Source: Ciona intestinalis
Lineage: Eukaryota; Chordata; Ascidiacea; Phlebobranchia; Cionidae
Length of the DNA: 64,000 nucleotides
Direction: 5' to 3'
Assembly: GCF_000224145.3 (NCBI RefSeq)
Contig: NW_004191362.1
Location: forward strand, 35,654 to 99,653
Positions 12,501-27,500 of this stretch are shown in pieces. The translations under genes were made by a program, and so were the position numbers. The notes under the pieces were generated by a model that searched no databases, had not been told where the DNA came from, and saw nothing but the letters and a program-made list of their open reading frames with translations. Within the stretch, counting starts at the first letter, position 1. Each line of letters starts with the position of its first letter.

Positions 12501-15500
12501 CCAGCTGAACCACCACCATGGTTTGAACCAGTAGCTTGCCCGCCATTAACTTGCAACCATCCATCATGGTGGAAAGATTGAATGACGTTAAGATGGATGC
12601 AACCACCACCTCGACCACCCTGGATGGAAAACTTGTTTATCCTTGTGTGACAGGTCAATGACAGTCGTTTTAATACACATGTACTGTTTGATACACCTCG
12701 CGCTCGCTTATGGATTAGCATAAATGAAACTTTGGGGGTGATTAATATTCTTGTTTATACTGTATGGCTGACAAGACAATGCATAAAGCACAATTGGATT
12801 AAAGGGTTAAAGTAAAGTGTTTTCCCGAAGGACAGACAAGCTTGAACCCATACACCCTGAGCCATTGACATACACGCTAACCACTTTGTCAGGGCGCGAA
12901 GTGATTAAACCATATTCTTACTTGAGAACCACCGCCACCACTTCCATATAACTGAGGTCTTCTAAACGAGCCATATGCTTCCCCTGCAGTTGAATGATCA
13001 TTCCTACCACCACCATAACCACCATGTCCACCTCCTATTCCATAACCATTAGATATAACTCCAGCTCCCAAGCCCTGTGGATAGTTTGTTGTATAACAGA
13101 AAACAGTTTTTGTGTACTAATGAAAATAACAGAAAACAGGTTATACTAACGACAGAAAACAGTTTTTGTGTACTAACGAAAAGTCGGAATAATAGGCAAA
13201 ATGCATTTGAATAAAAACATTAGTTTATTTAAACAGTGTGCCCAACCAATCGTTATAACACAAGTGTTTTGTTTTACACACTTACTTTAAGTAAGCAACT
13301 CTATAGGTGATTTATTTTTGGGAGGTTTTCTCATTTTTTTATAATGTATGACTAAATTAATTTTATCCATAAACGCATTGTTTTATTACCAACCTGTTCT
13401 TGTAGCGATCCAAGACCAGACACATCAACATAAGCCCCTCCTTCCATGTTCATTGTTCCAACATAAAGAACCAATTCATTACAACTTAAACTTGACTGTG
13501 ACCTCATAGTAAGAACATCTATCTCCATCTGAAGTGGTTTTGTAGACTCGAATACTATATTTGTACGAGCTTCCATGGTAAGTACATCAAATGTGAAGTT
13601 TGAACCTGGAAAGTTTAAACATAGATGTTATAAGTATTATTACTTGAATACTTGGTGGAGTTACTTAGTAACTTGAGTTACAACATTGTTGTTTTAATGT
13701 GCACCCTATGTGGTGGCTTCATACATCTCATTATGATCCCCTTTGAGTTACCACATGTGCAGCTTTATCTAACACATATGTAACTGCAACTGTGTAAGTT
13801 TTTTTCTCATACAATTGCCATCTTGAACAACCATTTGATAACTACTGGGTTGAAGCAGTTATAGTTAATTAAGTGCCCAATGACACATGACCACAATAGT
13901 GGTAGCAACAAGCTTTGAACCTGTTATCCTCCAGTTACAAGATAAACTATCTAACCACTGTGCTATAGCTCTAGTATTATACATGCACCATGCAAACATA
14001 TATTTAAATACCTGTTGCTGAAACAGCAGCTGTATTTGGAACAACCGATGCATGTTTTCCAAGTATCATGTTCTTGTATGGTGCCATTGTTAGATTATAC
14101 ACTTCAAGCAATGTCCCATGTAACTCCATGGGTGTTTCCATCTTTCCAATAAGCCTTGTATCAGCAGATAACACAAGACTACCATGTTCCAATACATGGA
14201 AGTTAAGTGGAGGTACTGAACGCCTGTGGAGAGAAAATAATCTTATATAAGTGTTTGTTTACTAAAAAAGTCACATACATCCTAAATATAAACCAGGCTT
14301 AATAGTTTTTAATGTAATCAATATTTCACCAGTTACATTTATATTATCCATTTTCTGCTTATCCAACCTGATTTTTGAACTTATTTCCCAAAAAGACCAG
14401 ATATTCAAAGTACTGCAGTATTTTATCTAATATGTTATGATACCTTTCTTCAGCTGGTATGAATTCCACGTAAAAAGTTTGGCCTTCCTGGATAAAGAAG
14501 AGTGAAGTGCCATCTCCACGTATGTTTACTGTTGTAACAGTAGCCGGGGAAATTGTGAAGTCGGTTTCATTTATTGGTTTGGGGGAAGCTATTTGGAATT
14601 TGACTTCTCTCCATAATGAAACTTCATCAAAAGCAAAGTCAGCTCCGTTCAATAAAGCTTCATCTCGTGCAATTATATTCCGTGGGTTTAGTTCAGATAG
14701 AATGAATGGTTTGGGTGGGGAAACATTCTGGAAAAGAAACATATTGTTTATACTTCGAAATTCTAAAACACATTTTGGTTCATTTCATTTAACTGTTTAT
14801 AGAAGTACCTGCTACCAACAAAATATTAGATACATTTTAAAACTTTTGCAGAACATAAAATGAATCTAAAACGCTGCTTTAGCAAAGCTGTTTTAAATTT
14901 AAGTTGGTTTCTAAAAAGCGGTTTTAAATTTATAATAATATAATTTTACCTGGTTGTCCAAAATTAATGTTGAGTAGTGATACGATGAGTTACCACTTCC
15001 TTTTACAGCTTCTATATAAACCGTTCCTGTACCACCAGTGTCTTGGTAACCAGTGCCAGCAATAGCAACCAGTGAACCCCGGAAAACATTATCAACAGAT
15101 GCATGGAGAGCAATCCTACCACCTGCGCCACCACCACTACCTTTACCACCAGTGACATCCATTTTACCATGTCCCTTTGAAGTGCCTGCGATAAGCGTTA
15201 TAGTTTAGTTATCCTTGCAGGGTACGGTAATATAGAGTTTTACCACAGGTGTCTTGAGCACCATGATGTGTCTGTGATAATAGCTTACAAGTTACCACAT
15301 ATGTAACTTAGTGGGTGATTGTTTTTATATGGGTGACAATTTGGACAACCCATTAGTGACCACTTGCCATAAATGGCCTTTGACTCCAAAAACTGTAGAC
15401 ATATTAAGCAAATTGGTGTCTTCGGGTTACGAAGGTTGCAACACTGTGGTAATGTTAGCATCATATACTAGTTACCCAAACACAGACTTCCTATTTTATA

Positions 15501-18500
15501 CACATGTAAGTCTAAACCCAAGTCAACCCACCAGTTGTGACCCATATCGCACCACCACTTCCACCTCCAGCATCTGATGTAGAAGTATCTCCTCGAGCAT
15601 CAAGTATCCCGTCCAATGTTATGAGCCTTCCAACAATAATCCTCATGACACCACCACCACGAGCACCAGGCACACCATTAGATGAAATTCCACCACGTGA
15701 TCCACCCATGGTAGGTTCGTAGAGTGAATCATAGAACAAACCATTAGAAGCACCTCCATTGCCTGTATACAAACAATATCTGATAAATTTGTAATTAACT
15801 ATATAAAAGTAAACTTTTCATACTCTCGTCGTGAAGTAATAACAGTCGTTAAGACACGGGTGTTTTGTTACTTTGCTTATTTAAGCACTCAAACCAGTGT
15901 TATTACACTGATAATTTATTGCCTACTTATTCAGCTTTGTTTTTGAAAATGTTTTCCCTACAATATCAAATAATCGCTAAAGTAAATTAGAAGCAAAAGG
16001 GAATAGCCCATTTATACTTATTAGAATTATTTTAAAAACAAATTAATAATATTGACCACCAACCTGCCCCACCAACTGTAGCATATGAAGCACCAGCCCC
16101 TCTTACACTAGGTGTTCCTATACCACCACTCTCAACACCCCGTCCCTTGGAACTTAAAGTTGCCATAGGTTCTGTATGCATGTCTGTTGCCACCACGGTG
16201 AAGAACTCAGCTGTCATAGTGGATGACCACTTCATATCAAACAACACAGCAGTGAACACAAAGCCCATGGGCGGAGGGCATGTAGCAGATGAGAGGGAAC
16301 CCATCTCAAATGTTGACAACCTTTTGATTAAATTTGGTTGAATATTTTTAAACAACACTATAATATTAGGCTAATGTAAGCTGACAACTCCTAGCTGAAC
16401 ATTTTATTTAAATTAACTAAATACTTAACTAATCTTAAGTTTAATTTATCCATTCAAATATAAATAGCGAAGATCAAATAAATTAAAACAACGAAGAGAA
16501 GGGAGTTAGCAGCCAAACAACATTCGTTAAAACAAACCAGCACCCTTATTTTTAGCCATGAACTTTCAACATTATATATATATAGTTTTTAAAGATGCCC
16601 ACCTTCTTTGTGTATATGCGTTACCTGAAATGTCCAGGTGTTCCTTTCTCAATGACACCATCAGATACGTGGCTAATGGTTGCTTGAGGTCCAATATCAA
16701 CAAGTCTTGTTGCAGCTATCCTCAGATGGTGGACTCCAATTAATTCACCATACCAACGTAAGGCTGGAACTCTTGTACCTAAGGAATTAAAATATATATA
16801 TTTGCAGCTAGATTTTTATAAGTTTGACTTAAGCTAAATTGGGTTGAAAAAAAACTTAAAATTTTTAAACTTCTACAATTCATAATTGTTGCTGATTTTG
16901 TCAAAAACTAAAAGAATTGTAAAATTGCTCAATGGGGTCATAAAACAAAAGAAAAACCCAGAAACCACCAACTAAAATTACAAAGAATTTTACTCTTTAA
17001 AAATTTAGGTTTAATTTTAATTTGATGATAATTGGCATACCAATAATATCAGTTGTTGTGGCCAAGTATGCAGTAGCCCCTTCATCAACCCATAAGCTTG
17101 TACGGGGTTTAATAAGAGTCGCCGTGGTTTCAGCTACGGATAAATAATAACTGTGGTGTTCCATGATGTGAACTAAACCACTCAAATCACCAGATAATCT
17201 GTAACAGGAAAATATGTATATTACTGTGGGGTAAGATGGATACCGTTAGCACATAATATCCAATTACAATTTGACATGTTACTTCTTTATCCACTTGCGG
17301 CTAGCATTTTTAAGGTTGTAATACAGGTGTAGAACACATTAGTAACTATTGTAATTTATCTCGATTAAGCGTACACACACACCCACAGTGGCAGCATAGA
17401 GCCTTAAACCTGGTATCCTATGGTCTGATTTTAACCATTGTCCTACTTCACGAGACTATAACATCAATATATAAACAAACTAACTTATTAATCCTCAAAC
17501 TTCTATTCCTCCCATCACTGGGTAGTTGCAATGCAGCTCCATTGATAAGGTTAACTTCCTGTAGAGTTGTAACATGTGTGGAGTCTGTGGCATTCTCATC
17601 TTTTTCATCCAACACATAATAGTTGTTGCTCCATGACCGTCCGGCACCGTCAATTATAAGTAACTCCTCTGTTTCAACACCATCAGTGCCATCAGTGCTG
17701 GTATTAGATGATAGCCTTTGATGTGTATATACAGATCCTGGGGCCCCATGGCAGGTTTGGCATGTAGATGAACCACCTGAGCCACCATATGCTTTGTACA
17801 TACCCTGTGTGATGTAATAATAGATTTTGTATGTATGTGTTTAAATTATCAGAAATTGAAAAATTATAAAACACACTTAAAAGTAATGATGACAAATTTA
17901 ACAAAACTAATAGAAACACTACACTACTTAAACAAATAATATAAAATCAAATATAAAATCAAGCATAAAAGTCTAAGTTTTCTATTGAAAATTTTCAACA
18001 AAAAATAATTTTTTTGACATCTTTATTTTTTATATAAACCTGGAAAGCGCTTGTTTGGTTTGTGTATAATGCAATACGACCACCTGAACCTCCGTTACCA
18101 CCTGCACCACCAACTGAAGATAAAATCCCATGGCCGGATATATGGTGTGCAACTATTAATATTGCACCACCACTACCACCACCGTTGCCGTTTGTTGTAG
18201 ATTGGCCATTTACACTCATTTGACCTTGATGTGTAAAATAATGTAACTAAATTATCCACAAATGGGGAAAATATTAGTCATTATAGCTTGGGTGTTATAT
18301 TTCATACACTTGTGCCTGCTTACCAGTTACCTCGCATGCAACTTGTGGGTGATTGTTTTAGAATTTCAGACACATGTGCCCACAATGGTAGCAACATCTC
18401 ACTTAGAAGTACACAGTATCAGATAGATAAACACAATTTATCTTGCGTTTTTATAAAATTTAAAACTAGGAGAAACGAATTATCACTTTCTTACATAAAA

Positions 18501-21500
18501 ACTTTTAATTTTCACAATTTATGATTTAAATTTAGATTTAGTTACTATACTGCATTCTATATTACCTTCAAGTACAAATGCTTGAGCAGCTTTAACCTCA
18601 ATCTTGCTTCCACCTCTAATTAAAGTAGATTGTCCCGTCATGGAACCCCCACCTCCCCTGCTCCTGGGCAGGTACAATGTACCGTGGTATTGACCCCTGT
18701 TTGATTGGTCACCAGTGTAACCACCATTTGAACCATATCCACCTAATGAAAGTAAGAAGATAAGGTTAGAAGGGTAGAGCTGCAATGAATAGACATTGAA
18801 CTATATAAACTTTATATGATAAACGTCCCGATAAAATATTAAAATTAGAAAAATTCTAAACTTTGTTGGAAAAGTGTTTTGACTGCTAATATGCTAAGGT
18901 ATGTTTCCCAAAGAGAAAATGTTGCATTAAATTTAATGCATTTTACGATTTAAATTCAATGTGCATATGTTATTATTATGCTAAATAAAAAAACATTAAA
19001 TTATGTTTTTACCTCCAGCACCATTTTGAGCGTTCCCATTTTCACTGATAATTGTGTCACGTATCCTGTCACTGCCAGCACTGGTCATCAAAGCACCTGC
19101 ATCTATTTCAATGCGTCCCAACTTAAGGTAGAAGTGTTCAGCTGATAGTTTAGAGTTATACTGCAAGCGTAGCAAGCATACACCGCCAACCATGCCCAAG
19201 TCAGGTAAAAATCTACAGAACAAAATTTTCAATAAGAGCAATTTGGAAAAATATAAATAATTTTGAAACCTATATGATTTTATTAAACAGTTAAAAAAAT
19301 ATTTTCCCATTTGGTTTGACATCAATTATTCGTTTGTGCAATAGACAATAATAAAATTAAACCTAATACATTTGTAATATCAATTTTCTTTACCCTTTTA
19401 ATCAGATTTTTACTACATTTCCAGCCAAAATAGACATTCAAGGAATAAAACTCCTACATAACCAACCTTACAACTGATCCAGTATAAAGATCCAAAACAC
19501 CAAATCTGAATTCTCCAGCTTTTCCAATTTCAACATAAACCCCTTTCTCCAACAAAGCAGAATGAGCTTGTGCTCCAATAGCAAAGTAACCATCTATTCC
19601 TACATGGAAGTCATTCACGTTTGTAAGGCGGCCATCCAATAGGAAAGACACGGATCTGAATTCATCATGAGCGAAAGTAGATTCCGTATCTTCAGGGTCA
19701 GAATTAAGTGGAACACCAGCACCAGATGTTACAATACGTGTAGGTAATATAAGTTCTCCACCAGTTTCCACAATAAAGTTAACGTAGGGACGAGCAAATG
19801 TTGGTGTTGAAGAGTTAGACGACACTTGACCATCTTGAACCATCAGCCCATTTTTATCAACTTCAATGATCAACTTATGTGCTTGGTAAGCTCTCACTAA
19901 ACCACTCTTGTCTCCTCTTATCCTTAGTATATGCAACGTGTTGGTTTTGTTTTCATTATCTGATTCCAGTTTCTTCATACGTAGTGACCCTTGTCGCACC
20001 AATGTTACGAAATCAAATATAATTTTACTTTGATTGTTAGGCAGCAGTGTGATGTATTTGAAAACATCCAGGTTTGCACCATCTACATAGAGAGTTCTGT
20101 ATGGTAGTTGGTTTCGAATCCTATAAACAAACACAGATCCAGGGCCACCATGCAAATAACGAGATGTACTTGTCGCATAACCTCTCCCACCAACTGCATT
20201 TACTTTGCCCTGGAAATATATTGTTTAATTTTAAACTAAAATATGCAAGTTAAAAAAATGGAGCAATTTTAACATAGTCGGTACATGCCTATATCTTTAC
20301 AAAGAAGAGTTTTGACGCTCTATTCAAGTTGCCTTTATCAGAATTAGTAAATGTCAAAAAATAAAAGTAATCTTACTCTCACAATTTGAATAGGACATTA
20401 AAACGATACCTTTGCTGTTTTAAAATTATATTTGGCAGCAAGAGTTTATATATCAAGGTAAACGATACATAATTAATGCAAGATAGGTAAGACCAGAGTT
20501 TCATCTCGCTCATAGAAATCACATAGCAAACAGCAAATGGGGCTAAATTGATCACAGACATAATATAAATCTCTATTTACCTTATATCGGTAACTGGTGG
20601 AGATATTAAACGCAACCCTTCCACCAGATCCACCACCAAACTGTAAGTTAGAATTATATTTCTTTGTGCCTTGACCACCATTTGCAGTGACTTCTCCATA
20701 CCCGGTCATTATCCTGTAATGTATTGACAGACACTTTCATTTCACCACTTTGCAAATATACAACCAAAACGACGTTTAACTTCACATTAAATTTTGTTGC
20801 AAATTTTTTTCACAAAACTGAAAGAATTTTTATACAATTTTTTAATAGTTTTTTTTTATTTAATAATTGCAGCATCAGCCGACAGTCACTACAACTTGGG
20901 ATAAAAGTAAAGTAGAACAATGGAGTGTAATACATTGTTTTTAAACTATGTGCCTTGAAGTCGCTAACAATATAAAATCGGCCAAATGTTTAGAATGTGG
21001 TATGCGAAACTTTGAAATTGAAGTTTCAAATATCTAGTGTGCCAAAAATAAGCTGTGAAAAGTGTGGGAAGCATAAATTATTTGACACAAGGCTAAACGA
21101 ACTTATAAATTACCTTGCTCTTATATTAATAGAACCTCCAGCGCCACCACTTCCACCATAGCTGCTTGCACCAGGAGCTCCATTGACATTCAGTTTACCA
21201 TCTAACACAAACTCTGAACCAATCTGCATTGATATGAACCCACCACCTAAACCACCGGTTGGTACATTCTGCACCAGAGGGTGAGGTCTATGGTTGCCAC
21301 CGGATGTTCCAAACTCCTCAGGGTTTTCAATCCTTCCGTGGGCTATTCCACCTCTTGGGGTCTAAAATATATATTTAATGTTTGTAACTTATCTATATAA
21401 AGAGTTGTAATATATAGATACTTAGATGCAGTATGATTGTTCTATAGTGTAACATATGTGGTAGTACTAATGCAAAGTATCGCGCATGCAACTTAGTGAG

Positions 21501-24500
21501 GGATTATTTTCTTTATGAATGGCAATTGCAGCACACCTTGTTAGTGACCACAGGTTTTAAATCAATTACATACGTGGTAACTCGTAAGTGGGCTTGAAGT
21601 GTGTGGAACAGAACACCCGTGTTATAACAACAGTCATTACCCCACACTACAAGTAAACAAACAAAAAGTTGCATTGAATAATAAACTTACGTATCTTGAT
21701 CCACCAACACTACCATGACCTCCCCCTTCACCTTCAAGCAGATCTTCCTCATCGTAAAACCTCCTTGAAGTAGATGTTGAACGATCTGCACCCGATGATG
21801 TTACAATACTCCCAGGTTCAATGTGAAGACTTCCAGTTTGAACTCGAATAAAATCTGCTGTGATCTCAGCACCAGTTTTCACCCTGAAACCCCCAGTAAT
21901 AAGTTTGGCTCCAGTGTTAGCAGGGAAGAGCATTTGACTTCCAGCATCCATTTGGAAAGTAGCGAGCTCCACCAAACCAAACTGTTCATTTTGATTAACA
22001 GTGGTTTCATATTCTGAATACGGCAAAATGCGTCCAGTTGAACCAAACACAGCTTTAGTGCTTTGACCGAGTACAAGGTGTTGAACATCATGTATTTCAC
22101 CTTCCAGCCTTAGAGCTGGTGTACCAGTTCCCACTATGTGAGTATGAGTTGCTAAAACAAGAACACCATTGAATTCAACTTCGAAATTAACTCTTGGTTT
22201 TGAACTTGTATCGTTTCCTTTAACATCAGGTTGGAATGTTACAGTGTTGTTGGCAGTGACATGTATGACACCTGGTAGAAAGTATTTAGTGGTCAAGGAA
22301 ACTGTTGTAAGGTAGGAATAATAGGGTGTAACACATTGTTTACAAACTATGTGCTGTGAAGTCGCTAACAATAAACAATCAGCCAAGTAACATGTATGAC
22401 ACCTGGTTGTACAATTTTATCCAAACATCATAAATATCTAATGTGAAATTACCTGAACCATCTCCGATCAGTTCATTGACTTGAAGTTGAAGGTTGGTTG
22501 AATTCTCATGAACCAAATTCACCCTTACTGAATCATTAAGGTGAAGTTCTTCGATGGTGAAACCACTCATGAGCCGATCATCTATGATGGGGTAGCAGAA
22601 CTTCTGTTGTCCGTTCTCATTCTTAATAATAAGGGTCTTGTAGTCGGTAGTCGTGTCAGCAATAAACACAGATCCAGGTCCACCAGCTAAGCCAGATGAA
22701 GCTACATGGTCGTAACTAGGGTTGCTTGATCCACCACCATTCGCACTGGAAGGAAATTTAACATTTAATGTGAATGTCTTTGTGGTTGGAGGACTAAAGA
22801 AGTTATAACACAGGTTTTCTATTAAAAAATCCAATAAAGACATGGAAAACAATGAAAAATGATGCTATGGCTAAACTATTCTATGCACTTAGAATTATGT
22901 TGTTTAAATTTACCACCTTTTGAATTACATTATTTAAATTAGATTTTTAAACTAGATAAATTTACATGTTTTGAGTTTAAATACCTGTATTTTCCAGTAA
23001 ACCTATTATGTTCCTTTGGTGAATGAATTGCAATTCTTCCACCACTTCCACTCCCACACCTTGTAGTTGCTACATCCACCATCTTGGTTCTATCATCAGC
23101 ATTAAGTGTTGTATAATCCACGATCTTACATGAACCACCATTAGCCGATACCCTGCCATGGCCATCAAAGGAACCAGAAGCCTTGATCCAAATACTTCCA
23201 CCTGAACCAGCTCCTGCACCATTATTGCCACTGCTGGAATAATCAGAACTCCTTAGCTCAACGTTGCTTCCATCAGATTTGATTTCACCATCATTTACAA
23301 CAGCATGGGCAGTGATCTCTATAGTTGATCCAGCATTTGAGGTTGTGTGTCCTATACCAGCATGGCCAGCTATTTGTGGAGTTTTATAAGATCCAAATGA
23401 TCTCAGACAAGTGTCAACGTTGGTTTGTGTAGAGTACCATCCACCACCTAAACTAGCATGCGCGCCTCCAGCAAATACTTGGTTTGAGCCACTTGGTGGT
23501 AAACGATCCAAGGGTACTTCTGTGGTAACTTTACCACTCACACTTATAACAGCATTCTGTTCTAACACAAGCTTGCTGGCTGTTAGTTTAACTGAGGGGA
23601 ATGATGTAGTGGCTCCACTCTTCAGTGTGAATGTGGTTACAGTGAAGCAGAAGGCTTGAAGACTTGTGAATATAGAAGTAGCTTTAGCAGTGAATGTGTT
23701 CATTGCATTGCAGGTTCGTAAGTCTTCATACTGCCGTGATAGAAGTTGAGAATTTGGATGTAAAGTTACATTCGATTGTGCGCCCAACACCATGTTTGCA
23801 GTGAACAGTTTTCCTGAAATAGTAAAAAAATTAAAACTCTTTTATCTTTGCGGGCAAGGACAATCATTATAACACAGTTGTTCTGATTCATACACCTTGT
23901 GTCCTCGCCTTTAGTGACTACTGGGTTTAGGCAGTTGTCGTAAAGTGCCATATTTAAGAGCATACAATGGCTGCAACACCCAAATTATTAAAATAGATAA
24001 AACAATATTTTAAAAGTCGTGTTTTTATTCTTACCAAAGACTTCAATTTTGGAGTTATGCAGTGTTATGGAGTTGGGGAAATTGGCTACACCATCTTCAT
24101 GGATATGAAGGTTGTATGGGACCAACAATGTCTGTTTATCATTAGACAACCACCAGCGCTGGCCATTGCATATTTCAATCCAACCAGAAACAGCTTTGAC
24201 TTCTTGAATATAAACGTCTGCGTTGGTGGATTCAACAGTCACTCGTGCATTGCCTGGCAAAGAAAGAACGTTGGAAGTGGAAAATACAGTAATGATTAAT
24301 AATGCCCTATTGTGCATCATATGCACTGAAAATAACTGAACACTAGATACAACATAGAAGGAAAATATTGATTAAAACATATAACATATAAAGTGAAGTT
24401 TGCAAGCAATGCTATACATGGCAGCTTTTAAATACCAGTTAGCATTCTTACCAAGTATGTGAAGTACATCAATATGATAAGTGGAAGGGTTCGTTCCGTT

Positions 24501-27500
24501 CAATACAGACGGGGCGACTTCTTTTACAGAATCAGCCAAGTTTCGCGCGTCAATTGTAACTTGGATTTTAGTGTAACCAGTTCCTATTCTGTCCCTTAGA
24601 ACCATGATACCACCAGCACCGGATACAGAATCGACATTACTTGCTCCACCATGTAATTGAACACTGCCTTGGTAGCTCCAACTGTAAAAAGAAAACATTA
24701 ATAACAAAAAAATCTTTTCGAGTTCATGTGAAATTTATTAAAGTATTAATTGGTCTAGTTGGGAAAGAAAAAATAGAAACAATTTCCGGTTAACTGGAAA
24801 CAGTAAATCAAAGAGTTACTGTAAGTATAAAACTAAGAAACCATTTTGCGTTAATAAAAAATAAATAACAAACACACAGTATAATGTATTCCCTACCTTT
24901 CTTTGGTTTGAATTGAAACTTTACCACCGCTGCCTCCAGTACCTCGACTATTACCACTCCCCCCACAAGCAGATATCAAACCATGGCCGGTAACTCTGCC
25001 TACTTTAACATACACCCCTCCACCACTACCACCACCACTGTTAGTAGCTATACCAGCTTCACCATCAGCTGTGATGGAACCTATTGCAAAAAAGTTATAA
25101 ATTTTATTTAGGTTCGTGAATTTTTAGGTAACTAATAAATTGCGCTTGTAACATGCCAGTTTTTGAAAATATTACTTAAAATTTATACAACACATGAAAT
25201 TACACTAAAAGGGTCAATTCAATGAATAAAATAAAATACACAGACTTTTTCGAACCTAAACACAATTTTCAACCTTAAACTAAATATAGTATTGTTAGAC
25301 TATTTCCCATTTGCATCAGTGATTTATATTGGTGCAGACCCACTAACAGAACTGCCAACATAGCTGATCTTACAGCCATAGGTTTTAGAAATATTAAATA
25401 GGGGTATATCTCAAAAGATTTAGAACCCTAGAAATAATATTGATAATTCAAATGAACCTTCTACCTTCAATTTGAAGTTGGTTGCTCATAACAATGGACA
25501 ACAATCCACCACCAGAACCACCACTACCAGTAGTAGAGTTCCCTCCACCACTACCAGGCTGTGTTACATTAGCCATGTCTCCGTACCATGGTGCACGAGC
25601 CTCATATTGTGGGTTGTAACCTCCATACCCAGCGTGGCCAGCACCATAACCGACACCATTGACCTAAGAATATAAAAGATATAAAATGTTTGAAGTTTTG
25701 ATACTATTTGATTGTGTGATATAATAATTTAAACTTCTTGCAACTTTGGGTGTGATTAATATTTTGGAAGTTTTTCCTTATTCTTAATATATTGCTAATA
25801 AATTGGACAACACTTTAGTGACCACTGGGTTGGAGCAATCGCCGTTAAGTGTCCTGCCCAACAACACATCTAGCCATGTGCTGTAATTGAAAAGTGTAGG
25901 CAGACTTAATATTTCAGCAGTTCCCATAAGCTTACCTGAAGACCTTGTCCTGGACCACGTTGTGCTTTATATCCACCAGCATTCACACTTATATGTGAAC
26001 CAGCATGTAGAATAACCTCATTGCCTTGAATAGCAAGGGTTTCTCCAACCAATCTTCCACCATAGAATATTTCCAGTTTTCCTGAATAATATGATTATTA
26101 AATACAATCCGCTTATATCCTTGTTGTAGGCAACTAAAAGTTATAACTATGGGTGCTCTAATGTAAGTAACTTTGCCCAAGATCACTCCCGCCTACCATG
26201 GTAGCAGTATCAAGGGGCGAATCTAGTATTCTTTGGATTTAAACAATTACTGTTAAATGCGATGCCCAAAGATGTGAACAAAAGTAGCAGCAGTGAGTCT
26301 TGAACCCGATACCTTATGGTTAGAATGTGAATGCCCCAACACTAGGCTGCAGCTAAAATAATAAACACTAGAATATGCTACCATCATACCTATAGACATA
26401 GGGTTGTCAAGCCCGGTGTTTTCTCCGCTTAGAAACTTAACATAAGCATTGTCCTTGATGGTTAGAGTGGTGAATGAATATTTCCCAGGTTCAGTTAACA
26501 CACAATATTCTCCATCTATAAAAGTTCCAGTTCTACCATCTGATGAAAACACTACAGATTGTCCGCTGGACACCACGAGCTCAAATACATTGATGATCAA
26601 ACCTGTAATAAGAAAATAAAAGTTATTGTAACATTTCTCTTGTGTAGATAACATTGGCTTCATGTTAATTCAAAGCCTCAAATTGAAAGCTATAACTTTA
26701 CATTTTAACCATTAAATGATTTGTTTTGTGTCGGGTTTATTAGCTTTTAATTGAATTGTTGGTTTTTGTATGACCTGCTAAGGCTTATTTACTGTTAAAC
26801 AAAACATCTGCAATAGTTACTGAAAACTGACTAAAGGTCATTCAAGGTCGCACTTAATACCAATTTATAAAACATTAAATATTAACACTTACCAGAGAGT
26901 TTGTTATCTGGTCCTTGCAAGGATACAGTTGCTGGCAATCTCATCTCAGCTGCAGGGGCAAGCCAGAAGCTACAACTTAGCACAGAGTTTTGTTCGTTGT
27001 CTTCCAGGATCAACATTTGGCCATCTTGTAATTCAATCAGGGCTTCAGGCTCGCTGTACAATTTCTCAACCTGAAAAAATACAAGGTTTAAAATAGTCAT
27101 GTATGCGGTAGGCTGATAAAATAGTTCACCAAGAAATATTGGGTTTAAAAACATTGACTTTGTATACGGTCTTACATCTAAATGCATAGATCTATACAAT
27201 AGCTATTTTAGAAGTAGTTAATAGATTTACTTACTAATGGTTATAAATATTACACAACATCTAAAACATCGAACATCGCCATTTAAACAACAAAATATAT
27301 ATGGCACATAATATGTTTTACCTCCAAGGTTAGATTCGTTCCCACCATACGAAGATGGACAGAACTATAAACGTAAACATCGTTGAAGTTCATCTTAACA
27401 ACATCATTGTTTCCCTCTGTTGTCTCATCGATTATTGTAAGTGGTTTTGTACCAACTGCATTTACTGTGGTGGCTTTAGCATCATTTTCTAAAAAAAACA

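Noticed and set aside
14507..14863. Plus-strand open frame of 118 codons.
   Set aside because: Mostly the reverse of exon 14444-14727 (U16 head with IRGDGTSLFF).
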